Below, one piece after another: positions 16,529-24,453 of a stretch of DNA of 64,000 nucleotides. Under the pieces are notes generated by a model that worked only from the letters and a program-made list of their open reading frames with translations, was not told the DNA's origin and searched no databases. The DNA comes from Dinoroseobacter sp965279125 (GTDB lineage: Bacteria > Pseudomonadota > Alphaproteobacteria > Rhodobacterales > Rhodobacteraceae): the NCBI GenBank assembly GCA_965279125.1, contig CBDIHL010000038.1, positions 124,001-188,000 of the forward strand, in the 5' to 3' direction. The position numbers were made by a program, and so were the translations under genes. How positions within the stretch are numbered: position 1 is the stretch's first letter; each line of letters begins with the position of its first letter.

Positions 16529-18705
16529 TCCGCGGGCTCCAATGTCGTGGCGGCGGGGCGCAGATCGCTATGGCGGTTTTGCAGCCAGCCGATGATGCGG
16601 CGCGAAATCCGCATGCGCATCTCGTCCCAGCGGTTGGGGTTCTCGACAATTTCGGTGCGGTAGAACGACGGACAGAGCACCGCCGCATGGGCCACCTCGC
16701 CGCAATGCCCACACCCCACACAGCTATCGACCACGGTGGCCACCGGATCGGTGCGCAGCGGATCGCGGGTCGGCTTGATCGACAGGGACGGGCAGCCTGA
16801 CAGGCGAATGCAGCTGTGATCGCCCGTGCAGGTCTCGTCGTCGATGCCGTAGCGGACCCGGACCATGCGCTTGCCCTCAGCGCGTTTTTTGGCAACCTCG
16901 CCGCGCATCCGGCGTTGTTTGGCGAGCTGGCATTCGCCATCGGCAATCACCACCTTCAAACCCGGCTTGTCAGTCGTCATCGCCTCGCGCAGCGTGTCGC
17001 GCATGGTGGCCACGGAATAGCTGCGGATGCGTTTCAGCCAGCGCACCCCGAGATTGCGCAGGGTTTTCTCGATATTGGCGTGGCTCTCGCCGCCCAAATT
17101 CGTGCCATGGCGAGTCTCTCCGGACGAGGGCAACCACTGAATGCCCGTGGCCGAGGTATAGCCGTTCTGCATGATGACCAGCACGCCGTCGCCTTTGTTG
17201 AACAGCGACGAGGATACGCCTGTGACCAACCCGTTATGCCAGAACCCGCCATCGCCCATGATCGCGATGGGGCGCTTTTCGGACATGGGACCGACGCCTG
17301 CCGCACTCGCAAGGCTCATACCGTAACCGAGGATGGAGTTGCCGAGGCTGAACGGCGCAAAGGTCGCCAGCGCGTGACAGCCAATATCAGCGGCGACATG
17401 AACCTTGCCGATGTCGCGCTCTAGCAGTTTGATCGCGGTGAAGACGGGGCGTTCAGGACAGCCCGTGCAGAAGGTCGGGGGGCGCTCGGGCACGGGGCCG
17501 CCGAGCAGATCGAGCGATCCCGCGCGCCACGCATCAAGGCTGTCGAGGCGTTGCTCAAGGGGCAGGGGCACCACGTCGCCCGTGCGCTTGCGCATCTCTT
17601 GCAGCCCGCGCGTCAGCACTTCGATGGTGTATTCGCCCGCGACCGGAAAGACCTCCTTGCCGAACAGGCGTGTCTGGATATCGGCGCGGCGCAGGATGGT
17701 GTTGATCTCGTCCTCGATAAACTCGGGGTTGCCTTCTTCGATGACCAGCACTTGGCTTTTGCCTTGGCAGAAGCTGCGGATCTCATCCTTGGCCAGCGGG
17801 TGGACGACGTTGAGGACTTTGACAGGCCAGATCGGCGCGCCACTTGCATCGGTCAGCCCGTGATGATGCATCGCGCGCATCAAGGCGTTGTAAAGCCCAC
17901 CTTGCACGAGGATGCCGGTCTCGCCTGCGTCTGGCCCCATATCCTCGTTCAGTTTGCGGTCCATGATGAAACGCTCGGCCTCGGGACGGCGCACTTCGAC
18001 TTTCAGCTTTTCTTGGTTAAACGTGGCCGGCGGATGGGCGAGGCGCGCATAGTCGAACTTCGGCGGTCCCGAGGCGCGGTTTTTACGCGACACGCCCCCC
18101 TCGCGGTTCTCTCGTGCTTCAAACTGGCCTGTGACGTGGCAGGCGCGGATGCGCAACTCCATGAAAACGGGGGTGTTTGTGGCTTCCGACAGCTCAAACG
18201 AGGTTTCGACCATATCGACGATATGCCCAAGCTCGGGGCGCGGATCCATCAGCCAGATGCCGGATTTAAGGGCAAAGGCGTGTGTGCGTTCTTGGATAAC
18301 GGAAGCGCCTTCACCGTAATCCTCGCCCACCACAATGAGCGCGCCGCCCATGACGCCCGCAGAGGCCAGGTTCGACAGCGCGTCGGAGGCCACATTGGTC
18401 CCGACGATGGATTTCCAGGCAACCGCGCCGCGCACCGGGTAGTTGATCGACGCGCCCAGCAGGGCGGCTGCGGAGGCCTCATTGGTGCAGGTTTCCAAAT
18501 GCACGCCAAGCTCTTCCAGCAGGTCCGAGGAATCGACCAGCACGTCGATCAAATGCGAGACCGGCGCGCCTTGATAGCCGCCCACATAGCTGACGCCGGA
18601 CTGCAACAGGCCCTTGGTGACGGCTAGAATGCCTTCGCCCTCAAACACGTCGCCTGCACCGGCGCGCAGTTTCGTGACCTCTTTCTTGAACGATCTCTCA
18701 GCCAT
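16525..18705 (-). CDS. iorA: Indolepyruvate ferredoxin oxidoreductase, alpha subunit
   Basis: The 726-residue protein has the expected order: pyrimidine-binding domain (about 20-200), central transketolase-like domain, thiamine-diphosphate-binding domain (about 410-600, with the FCTGCPERP block and GDGGFWHNG motif) and a C-terminal ferredoxin-type region with a CxGDHSC cluster and a CVGCGHC...CP cluster for [4Fe-4S] centres. It catalyses CoA-dependent oxidative decarboxylation of aryl pyruvates from transaminated Phe, Tyr or Trp. First gene of a three-gene minus-strand unit, divergent from a TRAP transporter across 177 bases, which suggests linked regulation of uptake and breakdown of an aromatic acid. 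Confidence 0.95.
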   Translation of the reverse strand: MAERSFKKEVTKLRAGAGDVFEGEGILAVTKGLLQSGVSYVGGYQGAPVSHLIDVLVDSSDLLEELGVHLETCTNEASAAALLGASINYPVRGAVAWKSIVGTNVASDALSNLASAGVMGGALIVVGEDYGEGASVIQERTHAFALKSGIWLMDPRPELGHIVDMVETSFELSEATNTPVFMELRIRACHVTGQFEARENREGGVSRKNRASGPPKFDYARLAHPPATFNQEKLKVEVRRPEAERFIMDRKLNEDMGPDAGETGILVQGGLYNALMRAMHHHGLTDASGAPIWPVKVLNVVHPLAKDEIRSFCQGKSQVLVIEEGNPEFIEDEINTILRRADIQTRLFGKEVFPVAGEYTIEVLTRGLQEMRKRTGDVVPLPLEQRLDSLDAWRAGSLDLLGGPVPERPPTFCTGCPERPVFTAIKLLERDIGKVHVAADIGCHALATFAPFSLGNSILGYGMSLASAAGVGPMSEKRPIAIMGDGGFWHNGLVTGVSSSLFNKGDGVLVIMQNGYTSATGIQWLPSSGETRHGTNLGGESHANIEKTLRNLGVRWLKRIRSYSVATMRDTLREAMTTDKPGLKVVIADGECQLAKQRRMRGEVAKKRAEGKRMVRVRYGIDDETCTGDHSCIRLSGCPSLSIKPTRDPLRTDPVATVVDSCVGCGHCGEVAHAAVLCPSFYRTEIVENPNRWDEMRMRISRRIIGWLQNRHSDLRPAATTLEPAE

Positions 18706-18792
18706 CTTGCAGTCCTCGATTGCAGGTCAAACACCGTCGCCGTGACGTGGACCATACCCCCAAAATCGGCAGGCGTGCCGACAAAATATAGT

Positions 18793-18817
18793 TTGACACC
18801 CAACTAAATTATGTCAA
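18793..18817. promoter_or_regulatory. Inverted repeat in the iorA/TRAP divergent promoter
   Basis: TTGACA at 18793-18798 and TGTCAA at 18812-18817 form a perfect 6+6 inverted repeat with a 13-base AT-rich spacer. It lies about 65 bases before the TRAP binding-protein start and about 90 before iorA. The left arm also fits a sigma70 -35 hexamer for the TRAP operon, but I see no good -10 at 17 bases. A site for the MarR regulator encoded at the end of the TRAP operon is possible. Confidence 0.35.
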
Positions 18818-18882
18818 CCATAAAGCAGTGCCACAGACATAGCTTCGTCGTGTGGCGGTATTTTCTGGGAGGAGGATCACTT

Positions 18883-19899
18883 ATGAAGACGATGCAAAAA
18901 GGACTTGTCGCAGGCGCGCTGATCGCCGCGACCTTTGGAACGGCGGCCACTGCTGCCGAGCTGCGCTTTGCCAACTGGCTGCCCGCGCGCCACTTCTTGA
19001 ACGTCACGGGCTTTCCGGCCTGGGTGTCATCGCTGGAAGAGGCCTCTGGCGGCGAGATCACCGTTGCCACATTCCCCGCGCGCCAATTGGGCAAAGCCGC
19101 CGATCACTATGATATGGCCGCCAATGGCATCGCGGATCTGACCTTCATCAATACAGGCTACCAGCCCGGACGCTTCCCGATGGTGGGCGTGGCCGAGCTG
19201 CCCTTCCTGATCGACGATCCGGCCACGGGCGAGACCGAGGCGTTTGACAGCTGGTATCGCCAATATGCCGAGGCCGAGATGGCCGAGGTGAAGTTCTGCC
19301 TGACCTTCAATGGCGGCTTGCAGACCGTCCATTCCAACGAGCCGATCTTTGGCCCGGAAGATATCGACGGCAAACGCATTCGTCTGCCCAACCGCACGCT
19401 CGCCAATTACTTCGGCGCAATGGGCGCGACAAACATCCAGATCCCGGCCCCTGAAGCCCGCGAAGCGCTGGAGCGCGGTGTGGCCGACGCCATCTCGTTT
19501 CCCTGGGCGAGCCTGTTTCCCTTCGGTCTGAACGAGGCGGTCAAGAACCATCTCGACGTGGATCTGGCCTTCAACAACTTCGCGTTTGTGATGAACCAAG
19601 CCACTTATGACGGCATGTCCGATCAGGCCAAAGCGGCCGTGGACAGCCATTGCACCAGCGAATGGGCCGCGAAAATCGCCAGCGATTGGCTGGCGGGCGA
19701 AGCGGCGGGCAAGCAGCGCATCATCGACGAAGGTGGAGCGTTGAACACACCCAGCGCGGCGCAGTTGCAAGGCTTCCTCGACGGGGTTGAGGGCGTACGC
19801 AACGACTGGCTGGCCGCAGCGGACGCGGCAGGCCATGACGGCCAAGCCGCCTATGACGCGCTGATGGAGGCGTTTGCCGCAACTCCGATGAGCAACTAA
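18883..19899 (+). CDS. TRAP transporter substrate-binding protein (DctP family)
   Basis: ATG 18883 with a strong GGAGGAGG site gives 338 residues; an upstream in-frame ATG at 18811 would hide the signal peptide. The signal peptide is cut after about Ala24, before AELRFANW. The mature protein has the DctP fold with family landmarks in order: an early Phe-Ala-Asn-Trp strand, ARQLGKAADHYDM near residue 65, and the I-R-L-P-N-R substrate-carboxylate Arg region near residue 168. It binds an organic acid in the periplasm and delivers it to the two membrane subunits encoded next. The substrate cannot be read from sequence; the neighbouring aryl-pyruvate oxidoreductase suggests an aromatic acid. Confidence 0.93.
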   Translation: MKTMQKGLVAGALIAATFGTAATAAELRFANWLPARHFLNVTGFPAWVSSLEEASGGEITVATFPARQLGKAADHYDMAANGIADLTFINTGYQPGRFPMVGVAELPFLIDDPATGETEAFDSWYRQYAEAEMAEVKFCLTFNGGLQTVHSNEPIFGPEDIDGKRIRLPNRTLANYFGAMGATNIQIPAPEAREALERGVADAISFPWASLFPFGLNEAVKNHLDVDLAFNNFAFVMNQATYDGMSDQAKAAVDSHCTSEWAAKIASDWLAGEAAGKQRIIDEGGALNTPSAAQLQGFLDGVEGVRNDWLAAADAAGHDGQAAYDALMEAFAATPMSN

Positions 19900-19903
19900 G
19901 CCT

Positions 19904-20413
19904 ATGGCCCGCCTCTTTCAGCGGGTCGTCGCCGCGGTGGAGAACACCGCGGCGGCCCTCCTCTTCGTGGTGACGGTTTTGTCGTTTTCGGCAGTGGTGG
20001 CGCGCTATGTGTTCAACACCGGCATTCCCGACGCCTTCGACGGGGCGCGCTACCTGCTTGGGGCGGTGATCTTTTGGGGGATCGCGAGTGCGTCGCACCG
20101 AGGCGAGCATATCACCATGGATGCGGTTTGGGCCGTCTCAGGCCCGCGCCTGCGCTGGGTGATTGACGTGTTTGCCAATGCGGTCGTTGTGCTGGGCCTT
20201 GGCTTTTTGCTGTGGAAATTCTCGGGCAAGGTTGTCGATACGTGGAATTCCAACCACGGCACGGTTGACCTCGATCTGCCGGTGGCGGCGTTCTACGCGG
20301 TGGCTTGGATCGGCCTCGTCGCGGCTTTGGTCTTTGCCACAGCCCGATTGGTGCGGATTGCGCGCGGGACCGAAGCGCCCCCTGCGGTGCCCGAGCCCCA
20401 TGGTGTGGAGTGA
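19904..20413 (+). CDS. TRAP transporter small permease (DctQ family)
   Basis: The 169-residue protein has four membrane helices (about 12-34, 45-63, 85-105 and 125-145) and the DctQ-type length. It is the small integral subunit that works with the large permease to import the ligand using a sodium gradient. The start lies 4 bases after the binding-protein stop. Residues V-F-N-T-G-I-P in the first loop and the following Ala-Arg-Tyr match the family. Confidence 0.9.
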   Translation: MARLFQRVVAAVENTAAALLFVVTVLSFSAVVARYVFNTGIPDAFDGARYLLGAVIFWGIASASHRGEHITMDAVWAVSGPRLRWVIDVFANAVVVLGLGFLLWKFSGKVVDTWNSNHGTVDLDLPVAAFYAVAWIGLVAALVFATARLVRIARGTEAPPAVPEPHGVE

Positions 20414-20437
20414 GCTTTTTGACTTGGGACGTGCCTG

Positions 20438-21745
20438 ATGGATCGTGACATGATCGCTGTGGGGGGCTTTGCGCTCCTGTTTCTGTTGATGCTTTTGCGG
20501 GTGCCGATTGGCTTTGCTATGGGCATTTCCGGCGTGGCGGGCTTTGCGGCAGTGACCGGGTTCAACTGGGGGGTGGCGCTGAACCTGCTGTCCTCGTCGC
20601 CAATCTCGACGGCCACCCAGTACAGCTTTGCGCTGATCCCGATGTTCATCCTGATGGGTGCCTTTGCCACCGCCTCAGGCATGAGCCGCGAGCTCTTTGG
20701 CTTCGCCAACGCCTGGATGGGCCACCGCAAGGGTGGGGTCGGGATGGCCACGATCGGGGCCTGCGCGGGGTTCGCGGCGATTTGCGGATCTTCCGTGGCC
20801 ACGGCGGCGACCTTTTCCAAGGTGGCTTTCCCCGAGATGCGCCGCTTGGGCTATTCCGAGCGTCTGTCCTCGGGCGTCATCGCGGCAGGCGGCACGTTGG
20901 GCATCATCATTCCGCCTTCGGTGCCACTGGCGCTTTACGGGATCCTGACCGAGCAGGATGTGGGCCGTTTGTTTATTGCCGCGATCCTTCCCGGCATCCT
21001 CGCGGCATTCATGTATATGGTCACGATCCGCATCATCGCCGCGTTTTCGGGCGAGCAAATGGCGACGGTAGACAAGCCCAGCTGGTCCGAGCGTTTGCGC
21101 GCGCTGCGCGGTGTTTGGGCGATCCTGTTGTTGTTCTTCTTCATCTTTGGCGGCATCTATGGCGGCGTGTTCACCGCCACCGAGGCCGCTGCCATGGGCG
21201 CGATGGGGGCGTTGATCATCGCCCTGGTGCGCCGCAAGATGAGCCGCGCGGACTTCTTCGAGGCCCTGCGCGAGACCGTGCGCACCACGGCGGCGATCTT
21301 TACGATCCTGATCGGCGCGCTGATCTTCGGCTACTTCCTCGCCATCACCCAAGTGCCGCAGAACCTGACCAATGCGATCATCGAGACCGGGCTGAACCGC
21401 TATGTGATCTTATGCATCCTGTTGTTCTTCTTCTTGCTGCTGGGATGTGTGCTCGACCCCATCGCGATGATCTTGCTGACCGTGCCGATTGTGTTTCCGC
21501 TGATCCTTGAGCTGGGCTTTGACCCGATCTGGTTCGGCATCATCATGGTCATGACGGTCGAGCTGGGCCTGATCACACCGCCCGTGGGAATGAACGTGTT
21601 TGTCATCAAGAGCGTGCTGCGCACCGTGGGGCTGACAACGATCTTTCTGGGGGTCGCGCCCTTTATCCTGACGGATGTGATCCGACTGGGCATCTTGATT
21701 GTTTTCCCCGAACTCGTCACCTTCCTGCCCGAGCGGATGAACTAG
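20438..21745 (+). CDS. TRAP transporter large permease (DctM family)
   Basis: The 435-residue protein is almost entirely hydrophobic with about 12 helices. It shows DctM/SiaT-type features such as the GASVAT-like CGSSVATAATF segment, PPSVPLALYG and the late T-P-P-V-G-M-N-V-F motif. It is the transport-catalysing subunit of the sodium-coupled TRAP system. It follows the small subunit after 24 bases and precedes a MarR regulator by 13. Ordinary length and no visible defects. Confidence 0.93.
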   Translation: MDRDMIAVGGFALLFLLMLLRVPIGFAMGISGVAGFAAVTGFNWGVALNLLSSSPISTATQYSFALIPMFILMGAFATASGMSRELFGFANAWMGHRKGGVGMATIGACAGFAAICGSSVATAATFSKVAFPEMRRLGYSERLSSGVIAAGGTLGIIIPPSVPLALYGILTEQDVGRLFIAAILPGILAAFMYMVTIRIIAAFSGEQMATVDKPSWSERLRALRGVWAILLLFFFIFGGIYGGVFTATEAAAMGAMGALIIALVRRKMSRADFFEALRETVRTTAAIFTILIGALIFGYFLAITQVPQNLTNAIIETGLNRYVILCILLFFFLLLGCVLDPIAMILLTVPIVFPLILELGFDPIWFGIIMVMTVELGLITPPVGMNVFVIKSVLRTVGLTTIFLGVAPFILTDVIRLGILIVFPELVTFLPERMN

Positions 21746-21758
21746 GAGCCAGCGAGAC

Positions 21759-22259
21759 ATGACCAAAGCCGCGCTGATGCCTAATCCGCATGTCACGCCT
21801 GCTTCCGATGATCTGGATTTCGGCATCCTGCCCGATTTCATCGGCTATGCGCTGCGGCGCACGCAAACCGCGCTCTTTACCGATTTCGCCCGCGCAACCG
21901 AAGGGTTTGATCTGTCGCCGGGTCAATTGGGCCTGTTGATCTTGATCGAGGCCAATCCGGGCATCAATGCGGTGGCGCTCGCGCGGGCGGTTGGGATGGA
22001 TAAATCCAGCCTGACCCCGTTTCTGGCGAAGCTGGAGCGGCGCGGTTTGGTGGCGCGGGAACGCTCGGTGACGGACAAGCGGTCCTACCACATCGCCTTG
22101 ACCGATTATGGGCTGACCTTCTTGGGCGATATCAAAGGGCAGGTGATCGCGCATGAGGCACACTTGGCGCAAAAGCTCGGCCCCACGAAGACCGCACGTC
22201 TGATCGCCCTTTTGGCCGAAGCCGAAGATATCCTGCGCGCGCGGGACGCGGGCACCTGA
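21759..22259 (+). CDS. MarR-family transcriptional regulator
   Basis: The 166-residue protein has a winged helix-turn-helix at about residues 50-115, with L-G-L-L-I-L-I-E-A-N-P-G, the recognition helix region MDKSSLTPFLAKLERRGLV and the wing RSVTDKRSY. Such regulators repress nearby catabolic or transport genes and release DNA on binding an aromatic acid ligand. As the last gene of the TRAP operon it probably autoregulates that operon and possibly the divergent ior unit. The TTGACA/TGTCAA repeat upstream is a candidate site. Confidence 0.9.
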   Translation: MTKAALMPNPHVTPASDDLDFGILPDFIGYALRRTQTALFTDFARATEGFDLSPGQLGLLILIEANPGINAVALARAVGMDKSSLTPFLAKLERRGLVARERSVTDKRSYHIALTDYGLTFLGDIKGQVIAHEAHLAQKLGPTKTARLIALLAEAEDILRARDAGT

Positions 22260-22271
22260 ATGAAAAGGCAA

Positions 22272-22301
22272 ATCCCCCGCCTCATTTCTGGGGCAGGGGA
22301 T
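22272..22301. terminator. Hairpin between convergent genes
   Basis: ATCCCC-C-GCC pairs with GGC-A-GGGGAT around a short loop, giving about 10 base pairs with one C-A mismatch. It sits in the 72-base gap between the converging MarR and sugar-transferase genes. U-tracts are poor on both sides, so a bidirectional terminator is likely but not certain. Confidence 0.5.
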
Positions 22302-22331
22302 ATCCTTTGGAAGGGGACCTTCGGCGCGCGC

Positions 22332-23024
22332 TTAGACGGCACCGCGCCGCAACAGCACGGTCAGAACCGTCTGCATCAGGATTTGCACGTCGCGCACAAA
22401 GCTGAGATTGCGGATATAGGCCACGTCCAAGGCAACGCGCTCATCATAGCTGGTGTCGCTGCGACCGCTGACCTGCCACAGACCCGTCACGCCGGGGCGG
22501 ATGGATTTGTAAGCGGCGAAGTGGTGGCCATAAAGCACGCCTTCCTTGCGGGTGATCGGGCGCGGGCCAACCAGCGACATATCCCCCACAAGCACGTTCC
22601 AAAGCTGGGGCAGCTCATCGAGGCTGGTCTTGCGCAGGAATGCGCCAAAGCGGGTGACGCGTGGGTCGTTGTCGAACTTGTAATTCGCGTTCCACTCTTC
22701 GCGCGCAATCGGGTCCGAGGCGAGGATCTGAGCGAGGATCTCCTCGGCCTCCGGCACCATGGAGCGGAACTTGAGACAGCCAAACTCCTGACCATCCTTG
22801 CCAATCCGGGTATGGGCGAAAAAGATCGGGCCGCCTTGCGTGGTGTACTGGATCAGCGCGATGATCGCAAAGACAGGCGACAGCAAAAGCAAGGCAATGG
22901 CAGCCCCGCAGCGATCAAGCGTGGTCTTCAAGATACCCGTGGGCAGCGGCATCACGCGGGCGGATTTGACAGCCCCAAAAGCGGCGGTTGCGTTGGTCGG
23001 TGCAGCGGAAATATCAGCGGGCAT
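22332..23024 (-). CDS. Initiating sugar-phosphate transferase for exopolysaccharide (WcaJ/ExoY family)
   Basis: ATG 23024 is preferred over ATG 23039 because AGGA stands 8 bases before it; the product has 230 residues. One N-terminal membrane hairpin (about 28-50) precedes the polyprenyl-phosphate hexose-1-phosphate transferase domain with KFRSM, the LRKTSLDELPQLWNVL block, and the VGPRP and PGVTGLWQVSGRS motifs. It transfers the first sugar phosphate to undecaprenyl phosphate at the inner membrane, starting EPS repeat-unit assembly. It lacks the large N-terminal part of full-length WcaJ, as ExoY-type enzymes do. It is a single-gene unit with its own upstream region. Confidence 0.93.
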   Translation of the reverse strand: MPADISAAPTNATAAFGAVKSARVMPLPTGILKTTLDRCGAAIALLLLSPVFAIIALIQYTTQGGPIFFAHTRIGKDGQEFGCLKFRSMVPEAEEILAQILASDPIAREEWNANYKFDNDPRVTRFGAFLRKTSLDELPQLWNVLVGDMSLVGPRPITRKEGVLYGHHFAAYKSIRPGVTGLWQVSGRSDTSYDERVALDVAYIRNLSFVRDVQILMQTVLTVLLRRGAV

Positions 23025-23071
23025 GGCGGTGGTCCTCATAAACTTGGCACAAATACGATTTGCTTACGTCT

Positions 23072-23119
23072 ACAATTTGACACGTTTTCGCCTCTTTCTA
23101 TTAGCCACTTAGTTGGAAA
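23072..23119 (-). promoter_or_regulatory. Upstream region of the sugar transferase with motifs shared with the wzc promoter
   Basis: On the minus strand GTCAAATTGT occurs at 23081-23072. A 16-base block at 23104-23119 (plus strand GCCACTTAGTTGGAAA) matches 14 of 16 bases of a block at 28861-28876, where GTCAAATTGT also recurs (28881-28890). Both regions precede exopolysaccharide genes. The 16-base blocks have opposite orientation relative to their genes, so the pattern may indicate a common regulator or may be chance. Confidence 0.35.
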
Positions 23120-23161
23120 CAGACTGTTGAGGTCGCCTCCCAGGATTTGGGCGCGCGCAAG

Positions 23162-23184
23162 AAAAAACCCCGCATCAGCGGGGT
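23162..23184 (-). terminator. Rho-independent terminator of the GT2 gene
   Basis: Read on the minus strand, a 7-base-pair ACCCCGC/GCGGGGT stem with a 4-base loop is followed by six U residues. It lies 36-58 bases past the stop of the GT2 glycosyltransferase gene and would end that transcript before the sugar-transferase promoter. Confidence 0.85.
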
Positions 23185-23220
23185 CCAACTCAGGTCGGGG
23201 TTTTGAAGATGCAGGCCGCG

Positions 23221-24150
23221 TTAGTTTTGTGCAGGGGCCTGCCACATCTCGATCCGGCGGGGATCTGCCTGGCCCGACACAATGTCCCGGATCCCGATCA
23301 GGTTGCCCTTCAGGCGTGCCGCGCGATTGATCCAAGGCTCAGGCCGTAAGGATTTCGCCGTGTTGGCCGCAAGGTTCCGAGCCGCGCGCAACAGCGCATG
23401 TGTCCCGGTGATCGAGCCTTTGTGGTACAGATAATAGGGGTTCACGATCTGACTGTAGCCCAACCGCTCGCCATTGGTTTCACGCCCGCCAGTCGTGCCC
23501 AAATGCACGCCAGCAAAGGCATCGGTCAGCACTTTGCGCCCGGGCAATTGCGCCCCGAAATCGAGGTCTTCGAGCCAGCCATAGGCCGGCAAACGCTCGT
23601 CAAAGCGCAAGTCCATGATGGCTGCGCGGCGCACGGCCATGTTACAGCCATAGAGGCCAACATAGTCCGAGACCATAAATTCCTCTTTATTTTCAATGGC
23701 TTCGCGCGAACGGTCCCACGCATCGATCATCGCTTTGGCGTCAGACACCTTCACCCCTTGGGAATGAATGCCATCCGCAAGCAGATGCCCGGACATGCCC
23801 GACACATCAGGTGAGTGCGCAAACGCCTTGGCGATGCCGTCCAGCGCAAAGCGCGACGGCAAGAAGTCGTCGTCAAAAAACACCACGATGTCGATATCCG
23901 CATCCAAACGGTCCAATCCGGCGTTGCGTTGCTTGGTCAGGCCCGGCTTGGCATAGATCACTTCGCCGGGGATTTTGGGGTCCAGAAGGCTGTCCAAATC
24001 AAAGCGTGCATCATCGGGCGATGTGACCGCGAGGATCAGTTGCGCGGGTGTCTGAGACTGCGCGTTCAGGAACGGAATGAGACCTTGTAAGGTCTCAGAG
24101 CGGCCTTTGGAGGCGATGATAACGGCGGTCTTCAGGGCGGCAACGGCCAT
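23221..24150 (-). CDS. Family 2 glycosyltransferase
   Basis: The start is placed at ATG 24150, preceded by GAGGAACC; longer in-frame starts lack a site and add a basic non-conserved stretch. The 309-residue protein has a GT-A fold: the N-terminal strand TAVIIASKGR, the nucleotide-sugar region around LVVTSPDD-like residues, a DXD-type motif Val-Phe-Phe-Asp-Asp-Asp near residue 95 and a GLYGCNMAVRR acceptor loop. It would transfer a sugar from a nucleotide donor to the growing EPS repeat unit on the cytoplasmic face. It is transcribed alone and followed by a clear terminator. Confidence 0.88.
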   Translation of the reverse strand: MAVAALKTAVIIASKGRSETLQGLIPFLNAQSQTPAQLILAVTSPDDARFDLDSLLDPKIPGEVIYAKPGLTKQRNAGLDRLDADIDIVVFFDDDFLPSRFALDGIAKAFAHSPDVSGMSGHLLADGIHSQGVKVSDAKAMIDAWDRSREAIENKEEFMVSDYVGLYGCNMAVRRAAIMDLRFDERLPAYGWLEDLDFGAQLPGRKVLTDAFAGVHLGTTGGRETNGERLGYSQIVNPYYLYHKGSITGTHALLRAARNLAANTAKSLRPEPWINRAARLKGNLIGIRDIVSGQADPRRIEMWQAPAQN

Positions 24151-24453
24151 ACTACGGTTCCTCGGACGGGGGTGTTCCCCAGTTATGAGTGGCGCGCATC
24201 TGCGGGCAGGGTCAAGACGATGACCTTGTGATAGCACCTGATTTCGGACCTGTGACGGCATAAGGTCAGCAATACTTGGGCAAAATTAATCACATTGCGA
24301 AAATCGCGTTTCATGCAGTGGATCGACAATCGCGGGATTTAACAAAAATTGTATTCAATCAGGGGATAGTCAGAGCGCGCCATGCGGGTAGCACCGCCTC
24401 AATTATGTCAGCAATGAGTCGCGCTTGGTGCCCCCATGCCCGTCACAGTGTGG
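24151..24453. other. Intergenic region upstream of the GT2 gene
   Basis: These 303 bases separate the GT2 start from the end of the GT4 gene on the same strand. I see no convincing gene. An inverted repeat GGTCA-N6-TGACC (24210-24225) lies 60 bases upstream of the GT2 ATG and could be an operator. A small GGGG/CCCC hairpin lies near 24169-24180. The middle (24280-24360) is AT-richer than its surroundings and may hold the promoter, but no clear -35/-10 pair stands out. Confidence 0.4.

Noticed and set aside
14951..18627. Long plus-strand open frames (up to about 358 codons) over iorB and iorA
   Set aside because: They are antisense to well-conserved genes, are rich in Arg/His/Gly/Pro with no domain, lack ribosome-binding sites, and reflect the high GC content.
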